DNA from: Verrucomicrobiota bacterium
Lineage (GTDB): Bacteria; Verrucomicrobiota; Verrucomicrobiia; Limisphaerales; UBA1319
NCBI GenBank assembly: GCA_022711435.1
Contig: JAKLFB010000029.1
Span: 1 to 64,000 of the forward strand
Length of the DNA stretch: 64,000 nucleotides
Reading direction: 5' to 3'
Within the stretch, counting starts at the first letter, position 1. Every line of letters starts with the position of its first letter. The notes under the pieces are model-generated. The model saw only the letters and a program-made list of their open reading frames with translations, had not been told where the DNA came from and did no database searches. Made by a program: the position numbers and the translations under genes. Shown one piece after another: positions 1-7,257 of this stretch.

Positions 1-1
1 G

Positions 2-67
2 AAGAAAACGGATAAAGAAGAGAACAAGAGATGTTTCGATCGAATGGCCAAGAAGATCCAGTACTAA
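2..67 (+). CDS. 3' end of an unknown gene (partial, cut by the window edge)
   Basis: One frame is open from the window edge to a TAA at 65-67 and reads 21 residues, ending in MAKKIQY. It is rich in lysine, glutamate and asparagine. It converges on the DruA-like gene, whose stop is at 106, leaving a 38-bp spacer. The A-rich codons differ from the GC-rich core genes and fit cargo of the island. The fragment is too short to assign a family, and since it is only the end of a frame the call is tentative. Confidence 0.35.
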   Translation, partial: KKTDKEENKRCFDRMAKKIQY

Positions 68-105
68 GAAAACCGCATTTTCAACTCGCCGCTTTCAATC
101 CGTTT

Positions 106-1962
106 TCAGACCGCCGCTGGCAGCTGGTCGTGTCGCATTAGCACGGTGGCGTTGAAACCGAGCACGAGCATTCCGTCCCGCAGTTTACGGAACTTTGGGC
201 TGAAACCTTCGCCGAAAATGCTGTTCACGTTGCGGAACTGGTGGCGCTCCTCGATCGCAGCTTGCAGGGCCTCGATCGTCTCCTCGGAGAACTGCACCGT
301 GCCGTAGCCCTCGGTATCGCCGAGGTGCTGGTAGCGGAGTTCAGGCTGGTCAGACGCAATGAGTCCGGCCGGCAGTCGCAGGCGCTCGTATTGGCTGCTG
401 CCCACGGCGTAAAGGCTGGTGGTGTTGAGCCAGACGAGCGTGCAGTCCTTGGTGCGCTTGGCGTTCTTAAGCTGCGAGCTGATGATTGCCGGCCGTTCGC
501 CGTAGCGGCGGCGGTAGTCATCGGCAACCTCCGGGCTCAGGAGCAGCAGCGCCACGAGCTTGCCGCCAAGCAGGTGGTTGTAGGGCATGACCGCGCCGCA
601 AGTCGTTATTTCAAGAATGTTAGTGCCTACGCGGTTGCTTTTGGCGACGGTGAGCGCAGTGTTCATCGCCGTACAGAATTCATCGCTGGCGAGAACGGCA
701 GCAGTGGTATCGGGGTCGACCAGTCCAGCGCGGTGCGCGGCAAGGTTAAGTCGCGCGCGGCAGAGGCGGGCGAGTTCGAAGGCTCGCTTTTTCGCGACGA
801 GCAAACGGCGAGCGAGGGTTTCGGGCGAATCGAGCGGCGCGAGTTTACCCTCCAGTTCCAGCAAGTTGTTGGCGACGGGCGGGACAGCGTAGTCATCGAG
901 CTCAGTTTCCTGAAGGGCGAGTGGGACACCGGCACTCGCCGCTTCGGCAACTTCGCGGAGGGCGTCTTCGCGGCGGCTGGCGAATTCCTCGGCACGGCGT
1001 TGGAGACGGGCAATCAGGTCCTCGGTGGGCGCGGCTAGTTCTTCGGGGCGGGCGAGGCCACGGGGATCAATTTCGTCGAGCGCAGCGCTGACGAGGTTTT
1101 CGAGATGGTCAGCCAGACCGCGGAGTTCGGCACGATGACCTGTTTCCGCGGCGGCGCGCAAGCGCGCGGCGAAGACTTCCGGATGCCACCCGATAGCGCG
1201 GTCGCGCGGAGCACTGACCAGCGGGCTGTTGCCCAGTGCGGCAATGCCCATCACGGCGTGCGCAGGATGCACGCGGTCACGGATGAGGTAGAACATCTGC
1301 CGCCCCGGGATGGGCGTCTGCGGGATGCTCCAGGTGAAGCGGAAGTAGCGCCAGATGTCGCCCAGCGGGATGCCGGTGAATTCATCCAGCACTGTTGGTT
1401 CGCCTTCGCCTGGGAGGAGCTGGAGGTAGGGTTGAATGGCGCGAGTGAGAGTGGCGGCGTGTCCCTCGGAGCTGCAACTCAGCGCAGGCTGCAGGCGGGC
1501 GAACAGTTCCGCGCCGTCCGCAATAAGGGCGCGGACGCTTTTGCGGCGCGAGCCGCGCGGTGGTTCTTCGAGGTTGCGGATGAATTCGCGCACCACCGGG
1601 TCGGCGAACTGAGCTTCCAGCGCGGGGGTAAGTTCGCGGCGGATGTCGTCCTTGGCGGCGCGGATGGCGTCGGGCGTGACGGCGCGACGGCGAGGGCTGG
1701 TCGGAGATTCGAGTTCGATACCACAGGCATCGGCGCGAACGGTCCACTTGAGCAGGCGCAGGTCGGCGAGAAGGCGCACGGCAGCTTCGTAGGCGCGGGT
1801 TTGACCGTTCAGCAGCGACGAGTGGCGCGCCCAAACCGCTTCAGCGTTCGTGACGCCGCGAATCGCGGGATCGCCGGACTGCAGCGTTGCTAGGCGGGCA
1901 GCGAAGGCGCGGAGGCGTTCCCCAGCCAGACCATCGAGGTTGGGCGTGATGATGATGTTCAT
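106..1962 (-). CDS. druA: DruA/DUF4338-family protein (Druantia-type anti-phage component)
   Basis: This 618-residue protein carries the two conserved blocks I associate with the DUF4338/DruA family. One is around residues 222-260 (an MFYLIRDR stretch, then MGIAALGNSPLV and RDRAIGW). The other is around 458-479 (MPYNHLLGGKLVALL followed by LSPEV). DruA is a component of type I Druantia phage-defence systems, which also include the large helicase DruE; its biochemical activity is not clear to me. No DruE is visible here, so partners would lie to the left or the gene is solitary. The ATG lies only about four bases outside the end of the insertion sequence, so its native promoter has been displaced and any nearby ribosome-binding sequence comes from the IS end. 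The family call is good; a defence role is inferred. Confidence 0.72.
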   Translation of the reverse strand: MNIIITPNLDGLAGERLRAFAARLATLQSGDPAIRGVTNAEAVWARHSSLLNGQTRAYEAAVRLLADLRLLKWTVRADACGIELESPTSPRRRAVTPDAIRAAKDDIRRELTPALEAQFADPVVREFIRNLEEPPRGSRRKSVRALIADGAELFARLQPALSCSSEGHAATLTRAIQPYLQLLPGEGEPTVLDEFTGIPLGDIWRYFRFTWSIPQTPIPGRQMFYLIRDRVHPAHAVMGIAALGNSPLVSAPRDRAIGWHPEVFAARLRAAAETGHRAELRGLADHLENLVSAALDEIDPRGLARPEELAAPTEDLIARLQRRAEEFASRREDALREVAEAASAGVPLALQETELDDYAVPPVANNLLELEGKLAPLDSPETLARRLLVAKKRAFELARLCRARLNLAAHRAGLVDPDTTAAVLASDEFCTAMNTALTVAKSNRVGTNILEITTCGAVMPYNHLLGGKLVALLLLSPEVADDYRRRYGERPAIISSQLKNAKRTKDCTLVWLNTTSLYAVGSSQYERLRLPAGLIASDQPELRYQHLGDTEGYGTVQFSEETIEALQAAIEERHQFRNVNSIFGEGFSPKFRKLRDGMLVLGFNATVLMRHDQLPAAV

Positions 1963-1966
1963 TCGC

Positions 1967-1984
1967 TGTCTCAGATTTCCTGAC
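1967..1984 (+). repeat. Left terminal inverted repeat of the insertion sequence
   Basis: Reads TGTCTCAGATTTCCTGAC and is the imperfect inverted counterpart of 4437-4454 (14 of 18 positions). It falls entirely in the 34-bp space between the transposase stop and the DruA start codon. Confidence 0.55.
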
Positions 1985-1996
1985 TTCCCCCTGGAA

Positions 1997-3817
1997 TCAA
2001 GTTGAGCCCACTTGGCGATAGATGAGCCGTAGCGAGGTGGTCGGGAAAGTGGTTTGGGTGGCGGTCAACTCCTCGCACAACTGGGTCACCGCCGCGTCCT
2101 GTAACGGACTGCCCAGCCGGTGCACTTGGACCGTCAGGGTACCCTGTGCATAGTCAGGTCGGAGGTTCGCCGGCGTCAGGAACACCCGGCGCAGGAGCGC
2201 CCGGGCATCGTCCTCGCGCCCCAGGTGTTCACGCACTTCCCCCGCCAGCGCGCTCTCCGCTCGGTAGGCGATCAGTTTGATCGTGTCGATGAAGTGCTTG
2301 CTTTCGGGTTGGAGTTGGCGGAACCGCTCCGCTTCGGGCAACTGCTTGAGTTGAACCCTGGCCGGCGTGCTCGCCCGCTTCTGCTTGAGCGCGTCCACCG
2401 CGGTGGTCTGCGCTTGAATCGCTTCCCGCAACTGCCCGCCTTGGTGCTCGAACTGCTCCCGTTGCGCGGGGGTCGGCTGGGCCGGTAGGCCGTGGGCACC
2501 GAATTGAGCCTGCAAGCGCTGCAGCTTCGCCCGCTCTCGACGAATCTGGGCCTCCAGCGCCCGACGGGCCGGGTTGACCACCTCGGTGGTTTCAGGAAGG
2601 GGTTGCGTCCCGTACTGGATTAAACGATCCAAACCAAAGTGTTCCCGCATGTAACGCAGGAAGTTCTCCTGCGACCACCGCGCCGGCATCCATGCCGCAA
2701 TCTTGACCAAGTCCAGCCCCCGATGCGTGCTCAAAATCGAACTCTGTGAACCGTCCGCACTCCGGGCCCGCACTTCCCGCACCCACAATCCGTTGCTCAG
2801 TCGCGTGCCCCGTTCGGCCAACTCCCGCTCGACCACCTCCCCGCTGACCAGACGCACCCACTGAGGGCTAAACTCCTCGCTCGGCCAGGGTGCCTCCGGA
2901 TACTTGTGATAGGTGAGGATCGCAACCCGCTGGGCCTGGAGCTCGGCGAACAACTTCGGCGAGAACCCCTCCCGGTCGAACACCACCGTGAACCGCACCG
3001 CGGCGGGATTCGCCGCCAGGGTGCCCGCATCCCCTTGCGGTGCATCCGCCAGCAACCGCGGAATCACCTGTCCCCGCAACGCCGCGATCAGTCCCTGATG
3101 CAACGGCTGGGTCACCACGAAGAAAGGTTCCCCACCCAACCCGTTGACCCAGTAATCGGTCGTGCCCCGCAACCGCAGCTTCTGCCGCGCCACATACAGC
3201 CGCGGTAACGGTCCCAGTTGCCCGTGGTAAACCCGCACGTGGCCGTCCACGTAAAACAGACCCACACTCGCCGCATCCTCCTCGCCCACCCCCGCCATCC
3301 ACTCCCGAGCCAGCCGGCTTTGCCAGCGGGCCGCTCGCCCCTCCTGCGCACACAGCAGCCCGATCTTCTCTCGCAGCGTTTTGACCTCCGGCAACCGATC
3401 CAACCCCAACAGCTTCCCCCATTCCCCCGGCGCCTGGTAACGCGTCTGCTCCAACGACGGACAGCGCACCAACGCCAATAACGCCAGCGCCAAAAACACC
3501 GACTCCAGCGGGTAATAGCCCGCTGGCAGCGTGTACACACTGCGCGTATGACGCAGCAGACCCTCGGTCAACAGCGCGGGTAACGCGCACAGCACTCCTC
3601 CCTGCGGCACGTCCTTAGCCGGGATAAATTCCAGTCCCACACTGGTCAGCAACCCGCACGCGGCCATCACCCGTTCCAAGGTCCGCGTCGTCCCGTACCC
3701 CATCGGTGCCTGGCTGTCCGCCCACGAACGCTCGCTCAACGTCGAGGCCGCCTCCCCGCGGCCTGCCGCCGACAGAACCGTCGGCAAGAGCGTCCGGTCC
3801 GGCCCCACCACCTCCAC
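1997..3817 (-). CDS. Transposase, catalytic part (second frame; probably expressed as a fusion by -1 frameshift)
   Basis: From the GTG at 3817 this frame encodes 606 residues, but it stays open upstream to the A8 run at 3885-3892, so it is best read as the continuation of the HTH frame. A fusion from the ATG at 4338 would be about 780 residues. DDE-type features are a YVDGHVRVYHG motif near residue 180, VFDREGFSPKLF near 285, and WSQENF...REHFGLDRL near 390, followed by a coiled-coil-like region rich in Q, R and E (about 430-500). I recognise it as a large putative transposase type seen in Verrucomicrobia and Planctomycetes, usually one uninterrupted frame, but I cannot assign the IS family. 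Either programmed frameshifting or an inactivating mutation explains the split. Confidence 0.7.
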   Translation of the reverse strand: MEVVGPDRTLLPTVLSAAGRGEAASTLSERSWADSQAPMGYGTTRTLERVMAACGLLTSVGLEFIPAKDVPQGGVLCALPALLTEGLLRHTRSVYTLPAGYYPLESVFLALALLALVRCPSLEQTRYQAPGEWGKLLGLDRLPEVKTLREKIGLLCAQEGRAARWQSRLAREWMAGVGEEDAASVGLFYVDGHVRVYHGQLGPLPRLYVARQKLRLRGTTDYWVNGLGGEPFFVVTQPLHQGLIAALRGQVIPRLLADAPQGDAGTLAANPAAVRFTVVFDREGFSPKLFAELQAQRVAILTYHKYPEAPWPSEEFSPQWVRLVSGEVVERELAERGTRLSNGLWVREVRARSADGSQSSILSTHRGLDLVKIAAWMPARWSQENFLRYMREHFGLDRLIQYGTQPLPETTEVVNPARRALEAQIRRERAKLQRLQAQFGAHGLPAQPTPAQREQFEHQGGQLREAIQAQTTAVDALKQKRASTPARVQLKQLPEAERFRQLQPESKHFIDTIKLIAYRAESALAGEVREHLGREDDARALLRRVFLTPANLRPDYAQGTLTVQVHRLGSPLQDAAVTQLCEELTATQTTFPTTSLRLIYRQVGST

Positions 3818-3852
3818 CGCGACCGCGCCGGTGTTGCCTCCGCCAGCCCCCG

Positions 3853-4338
3853 CTACCGCATACCTCCCCGGGTCGGCCCTTTCGTTTTTTTTACTGCCGG
3901 CAGCCGCTCCGCCCCAATCGCCTTGCGCAACGTGTCGGTCAACACCCCGGTTTGCCGGCTCACCACCGCCAGCGGGTGGCCCTGCACCAGCAGCGCGCGG
4001 GCTTCTTCCAACTTCTCCGCGTTGAGTTTGGTCCCTTCCCGGCGCGGCTTGGGCACGAAGAAACCGGCCGCGCCCTGCTCCCGGTACCGCTTGGTCCCGC
4101 GCTTGATCGCCACCAGCGGAACCCCGAAGGCCTTGGCCACCTGTCCCTGCGTGGCGCTCCCCTGCACGATCAGTTGGCTGGTGAACAACCGGAAGCTCGC
4201 CAGATCACTCTTGGCATGCGTAAAGACCGGCAGATGCCCGTTGTAGTAAATCACCTGTTCCCCTTCGGTGCGACAGGCCAGGTCCCGATTGATCTCTACA
4301 CTGCCGGCCGGGAACATCGGAAGTTGGACTTGCGGCAT
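3853..4338 (-). CDS. Transposase N-terminal helix-turn-helix part (first frame, OrfA-like)
   Basis: In the zero frame this gives 161 residues starting MPQVQLPMFPAG at an ATG preceded by GAGG. It contains two helix-turn-helix-like segments: roughly residues 60-85 (SATQGQVAKAFGVPLVAIKR) and about 115-145 (a QTGVLTDTLRKAI segment). These presumably bind the inverted repeats. Just after the second HTH the frame enters LPAVKKTK, encoded by the A8 run, and stops 10 codons later. A one-base backward slip joins it to the catalytic frame. A longer start 30 codons upstream at 4428 is possible, but the chosen start has the better ribosome-binding site and matches the usual beginning of these transposases. 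Confidence 0.6.
   Translation of the reverse strand: MPQVQLPMFPAGSVEINRDLACRTEGEQVIYYNGHLPVFTHAKSDLASFRLFTSQLIVQGSATQGQVAKAFGVPLVAIKRGTKRYREQGAAGFFVPKPRREGTKLNAEKLEEARALLVQGHPLAVVSRQTGVLTDTLRKAIGAERLPAVKKTKGPTRGGMR
3885..3892 (-). other. A8 slippery run, candidate -1 frameshift or transcriptional slippage site
   Basis: On the coding strand eight consecutive A follow a T, read GTA AAA AAA ACG in the HTH frame. Slipping back one base gives AAA AAC GAA and enters the 606-residue catalytic frame with no stop between. An A_AAA_AAA heptamer is a known bacterial slippery sequence, used by dnaX-like sites and IS elements. The downstream DNA is very GC-rich and could form a stimulatory stem, though I did not resolve one. 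Confidence 0.5.
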
Positions 4339-4436
4339 GGACCTCGGATAGCCGATCGCGCCGCCAAAGCGAAGCCCAAAAACCTCCCTTTTGGTCTCAT
4401 CTTCCTTCCGTTCAACCCGCCGACGCACCGCTGCAG

Positions 4437-4454
4437 GTCAGGAGATCTGTGTCT
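4437..4454 (-). repeat. Right terminal inverted repeat of the insertion sequence
   Basis: Read inward on the minus strand it is AGACACAGATCTCCTGAC, matching the left end at 14 of 18 positions. It lies about 100 bp upstream of the transposase start. Confidence 0.55.
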
Positions 4455-4524
4455 AGGACGCGCCCACGCACGTCGTATTGTTTGCCAATGGAAAGTGTTG
4501 TATTGGGGAGCATACGAATAGGAC

Positions 4525-4755
4525 TTAGCCCCGGGCTGATCTCCGTTTGGCCGCACTCACAGGTGCGGAGGCGATGACATCCTCCGCCGCGTGGCCGCCC
4601 TTAACCCACTGGTCAACTTCGGAGGCGAGGAACTTCCACAACCGTCCGAGCTTGTGGGCGGGCATCCTTTTGCGGGTGATCCATTTGGAGACCGTATCCG
4701 GGTTAACTCCCAGATGCGCAGCGATCTCATCAACGGACAACCATCGTTCTTGCAT
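4525..4755 (-). CDS. Excisionase-family (MerR-like) helix-turn-helix DNA-binding protein
   Basis: A 76-residue protein starting MQERWLSVDEIAAHLGV at the ATG at 4755, preceded by GGAG five bases upstream; the longer upstream open frame has no such site. The N-terminal half is a winged HTH of the excisionase/HTH_17 type: SVDEIAAHLGVNPDTVSKWI, then RKRMPAHKLGRLWKF and an aspartate/tryptophan-rich helix ending VDQWV. Such proteins act as recombination directionality factors or small regulators. It lies 149 bp downstream of the integrase on the same strand, which fits a role in island excision or in controlling integrase expression. The C-terminal tail is short and basic. Confidence 0.75.
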   Translation of the reverse strand: MQERWLSVDEIAAHLGVNPDTVSKWITRKRMPAHKLGRLWKFLASEVDQWVKGGHAAEDVIASAPVSAAKRRSARG

Positions 4756-4904
4756 AGATCTCCTGCACTGAATCCGACCCAGCAGGCTGGGGAAACCAGC
4801 AATTCCCGTCAGTCGAAGATACTGCTGAGATTGTCCAACAAGGCTGGCGAAAAGCAATGAAAATTCGTTTCAACCGGTGTGAGGATGATGGCCGGAATGG
4901 ACGG

Positions 4905-6038
4905 TCATGCCTTCATTGTCTGCTTGAATAGGCCAGCAGGCCGAATTTCCCAAAACTTCCCCGATTCCTCCTTGGTGACCAGCTCCCGGTAATGGCGGAA
5001 CAGCACGCCCACGGAATTCCCCAACTCGAGCGCCACCTTCGCTGCGTCCTGGCATTCCGCGAGCCAATAGCTTGCGGCTGAATGACGAAGGACGTCTTTG
5101 GGCCAGATTTTGAAGCCCAGGTAATCCCGCAGCCGGCGCAGGAACCGCCGCCGGGTTGATTGCGACAACGGTAACCGCGACTTGAACTTCCAGGCCAGCT
5201 TCATCCACTCGCGTGCCGACGGCATCAAATGAATGATCCGCCGCTGGCGCACCTTGGACGCCGCCGCGTCAACCGTCACCGTTCCGGTGTCGAGGTTGAT
5301 GTCGGACCATTGGATCCGGTCCGCCTCCTCGGGCCGGAGCCCCGCCAGCAGCGCCAGGACCAGCCAGCCGAGAAACTTCTTTTCCTGGCGCCAGGCGAAA
5401 TCCAATGCCTCCGCCGCCTGGGCGACCGTCAAGATGGTTGGCGGCTGATGCTCCACCGTCACCCGTTCCAGACGCGAGCAGGGATTCTCCGTCACGTAGC
5501 CGCGCTTCTGGGCAAAGGAAAACAGGGTCGAGATCCTGGATATCGCGCTGGCGCGCATGGACGGCTTGTATTTTCGCGCCTCCAGCCACTGATCGACATC
5601 CGAGGGGCGGAATTCGTCGATGAACTTGGTTTCGCGTCCGCGGACGAACATTCCCAGGAAAAAACGGAGATGATCCACGTAATTGGATCGGCGCCCGGCG
5701 GCCGACTTAGCCGCAACCAGTTGGTCAATAACCTCTTGGATGCTTATCCGCTCCAAAGGCTTTGCCAGCCGCTTGTATTGCTCCCAAACGTCCCGCAACC
5801 GCAACCCGCTGGCTGAGACCTCGGAATAGACCGAGACCAATTCGTTGCGTTCGCCGGCATCGAGGGCCAGCCAAATGTCACCAGCTTTGCGCTGTTGGAT
5901 CCGGACCGACTCGGCCTCAGCCTCCGCCCCGGCTTTGGTCTGGAAAAACCGCCGCTTTCTGGAGCCATCCTTTGGCTTCCAACTGACCATCCAGTAGGGT
6001 TGCCCCCGGAGACGCACCTTTGTGATGGAGACTTTCAT
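4905..6038 (-). CDS. int: Tyrosine recombinase / phage-type integrase
   Basis: A 377-residue tyrosine recombinase that would integrate and excise the island at the adjacent tRNA-Val gene. The N-terminal part carries arm- and core-binding regions; the catalytic domain starts around residue 200. Visible active-site elements are LLAGLRPEEA (Arg I), SKVRQRR (Lys), DVLRHSAAS (Arg II) and RHYRELV (nucleophilic Tyr). The first His of the HxLRH box is Asp, and LGH is LGN, substitutions I have seen in related verrucomicrobial integrases. The ATG at 6038 (MKVSITKVRL) is preferred; an upstream TTG would add 12 residues across the tandem repeat at 6048-6067. The start faces the tRNA 3' end about 160 bp away. 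Confidence 0.85.
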   Translation of the reverse strand: MKVSITKVRLRGQPYWMVSWKPKDGSRKRRFFQTKAGAEAEAESVRIQQRKAGDIWLALDAGERNELVSVYSEVSASGLRLRDVWEQYKRLAKPLERISIQEVIDQLVAAKSAAGRRSNYVDHLRFFLGMFVRGRETKFIDEFRPSDVDQWLEARKYKPSMRASAISRISTLFSFAQKRGYVTENPCSRLERVTVEHQPPTILTVAQAAEALDFAWRQEKKFLGWLVLALLAGLRPEEADRIQWSDINLDTGTVTVDAAASKVRQRRIIHLMPSAREWMKLAWKFKSRLPLSQSTRRRFLRRLRDYLGFKIWPKDVLRHSAASYWLAECQDAAKVALELGNSVGVLFRHYRELVTKEESGKFWEIRPAGLFKQTMKA

Positions 6039-6047
6039 GACCTTAGT

Positions 6048-6067
6048 GTTGCCACTTGTTGCCACTT
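6048..6067. repeat. Tandem 10-bp repeat upstream of the integrase
   Basis: GTTGCCACTT occurs twice head-to-tail (6048-6057 and 6058-6067), just upstream of the integrase start and within 150 bp of the tRNA-Val 3' end. Short direct repeats in this position often serve as arm-type sites for the integrase or sites for an excisionase. That role is inferred from position only. Confidence 0.4.
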
Positions 6068-6195
6068 TTTTCAAACCAAACCCGACATTTACCCGACATG
6101 CTCACGACATGAACTCGGCACGAATCGGTTGGGCAAAATCGTCAAAAAGCCCAATAAAATCAGGGATTTTTTGAGGTTTTGAAGGGGAAAAAAGA

Positions 6196-6270
6196 TGGTG
6201 CGCGCTGCAGGGCTTGAACCTGCGACCCCTACCGTGTGAAGGTAATGCTCTTCCACTGAGCTAAGCGCGC
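6196..6270 (-). tRNA. tRNA-Val (anticodon CAC)
   Basis: The minus strand folds into a cloverleaf: a perfect 7-bp acceptor stem (GCGCGCT with AGCGCGC), a D arm GCTC/GAGC, an anticodon arm TTACC-TTCACAC-GGTAG giving anticodon CAC, and a T arm GCAGG-TTCAAGC-CCTGC. The discriminator A is followed by an encoded CCA. A run of six T on the coding strand lies a few bases beyond the 3' end and may help termination. The island with its integrase starts directly at this 3' end. Confidence 0.95.
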
Positions 6271-6353
6271 ACGCAAGCAGCCGTTCGAACGACTGCGATT
6301 AAGTTACCCATTGGCGCGTTGAAGGCAAGCGCATTTGTTGGGCGGGTCGCCCT

Positions 6354-6378
6354 CCCGGGCAACAGCCGCTTTGGACGC
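6354..6378 (-). repeat. Dispersed hairpin-like repeat, copy 1 (downstream of the glycosyltransferase)
   Basis: The 25-base element CCCGGGCAACAG(C)CGCTTTGG(A)CGC matches 28712-28736 at 23 of 25 positions. Read on the minus strand it lies 34-58 bp past the stop of the GT2 gene. CCGG...CCGGG complementarity around an AAAGCGGCTGTTG centre suggests a transcript hairpin. Confidence 0.45.
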
Positions 6379-6411
6379 ACCGGGCGGCCATGGGGCGGCA
6401 TGCCGCAACAG

Positions 6412-7137
6412 TCATGCGTTCGAATCCGCCTCGGTGACGGCGATTGGGGGGAATCGGCGCCGCTGGTACCAAGCCATCGCGACGAGGTCGAAGAGGCCGC
6501 GGCCAAGCCGGTTCCAGACGCCGTATTTGGACCGGCCCGCGACTCGTGGCCGGTGGTTGACCATGGATTCGCGGACCTGTCCGCCTCCGCCTTGGACGAG
6601 GATGGGGAAGAACCGGTGGAGCCCGTTGAACCCGAACACCAGGGACAGTGTGGATCGGGGGAACACCCGGACGGCGCAACCGGTGTCGCGGAAGCGGGCG
6701 CCCAGGGCGATCCGGCGCGCCCGGGCGGCAAAGCGGGAGGAGACGCGCCGCAGCCATGTGTCCTGCCGGCGGGCGCGGACGCCCTGGACAAGGTCATAGC
6801 CGGGCAGCTCGCGGAGCAGGCGCGGGAGGTCGGCGGGATCGTTCTGGAGATCGCCATCGAGGGTGGCGAGGATGCTGCCGCGGGCGGCCTGAAGCCCGGT
6901 CCAGAGGGCGGCGCTCTGGCCCGATTGGCGGCTGAGGCGGAGCCCGCGAACCCGGGGATCGCCCTGGCGGGCGTGCTGGATGGCGTCCCACGTCCGGTCG
7001 CGGCTGCCGTCGTCGACAAGGACGATCTCGTATTCGATCGGTTCGGGGTGGAAAGCGGCATGGATCTCCGAGGCGAGGCGCTGGACGTTGTCGGCTTCGT
7101 CGAAGAGCGGCACCACGATCGATAGCTGAGTCGGCAC
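6412..7137 (-). CDS. Glycosyltransferase family 2 (DPM1/polyprenyl-phosphate sugar transferase-like)
   Basis: A 241-residue GT-A fold enzyme starting VPTQLSIVVPLFDEADNV at a GTG (7137); the frame runs further upstream but there overlaps the divergent bamD region. Motifs are EIVLVDDGSRDRT (nucleotide-sugar binding), ATLDGDLQNDP (metal-binding acidic motif) and the DTGCAVRVFPR segment of the polyisoprenyl-phosphate glycosyltransferase subgroup. No transmembrane segments are evident, so it probably works at the inner face of the membrane on a lipid-linked acceptor. Sugar and acceptor cannot be predicted. The gene ends near the tRNA-Val and is transcribed away from bamD, with about 120 bp between the divergent starts. 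Confidence 0.82.
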   Translation of the reverse strand: MPTQLSIVVPLFDEADNVQRLASEIHAAFHPEPIEYEIVLVDDGSRDRTWDAIQHARQGDPRVRGLRLSRQSGQSAALWTGLQAARGSILATLDGDLQNDPADLPRLLRELPGYDLVQGVRARRQDTWLRRVSSRFAARARRIALGARFRDTGCAVRVFPRSTLSLVFGFNGLHRFFPILVQGGGGQVRESMVNHRPRVAGRSKYGVWNRLGRGLFDLVAMAWYQRRRFPPIAVTEADSNA

Positions 7138-7257
7138 AGGTCCACTGTAACCTGGATCCCCGGCGAAGTGAACCCGATATCGTCGGCGCTCCTGTTGGGG
7201 GCTCGGCCGCGCCCCGGCGCCTTGACGCGGCGGGAGCGGTTCGATACGGTCAGGCCT

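Larger units (their letters stand above)
1967..4454. mobile_element. Insertion sequence of about 2.49 kb with imperfect terminal inverted repeats
   Basis: The element contains a transposase split over two frames (3853-4338 and 1997-3817), bounded by imperfect inverted repeats at 1967-1984 and 4437-4454. The two 18-base ends match at 14 positions by eye, with a core CAGAT(T/C)TCCTGAC matching at 12 of 13. It sits between the DruA-like gene and the excisionase gene of the island. I could not identify a convincing target-site duplication, so the exact outer tips are uncertain by a few bases. The transposase looks full length, so the element may still be active. Confidence 0.6.
1..6195. mobile_element. 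Left portion of a genomic island integrated at the 3' end of tRNA-Val
   Basis: This stretch holds a tyrosine integrase (4905-6038), an excisionase-like HTH protein (4525-4755), an insertion sequence, a DruA-type defence protein and a partial unknown gene, and abuts the 3' CCA end of tRNA-Val at 6196. Integrase genes next to the 3' end of a tRNA, with the cargo on the 3' side, are the standard arrangement of integrative islands. The far att copy must lie to the left of the window, so the island is longer than 6.2 kb. Beyond the tRNA the genes are ordinary chromosomal ones. The boundary is an inference from layout; no duplicated att core can be shown within the window. Confidence 0.65.

Noticed and set aside
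3600..3900. Transposase as two independent genes with a separate start at the GTG at 3817
   Set aside because: The catalytic frame is open back to the A8 run and the predicted fusion has the length of related single-frame transposases, so a frameshift is a better explanation than a second start.
6181..6194. T-run after tRNA-Val as an intrinsic terminator
   Set aside because: The run of six T on the coding strand has no separate stem of its own beyond the tRNA acceptor, so it is mentioned but not called.
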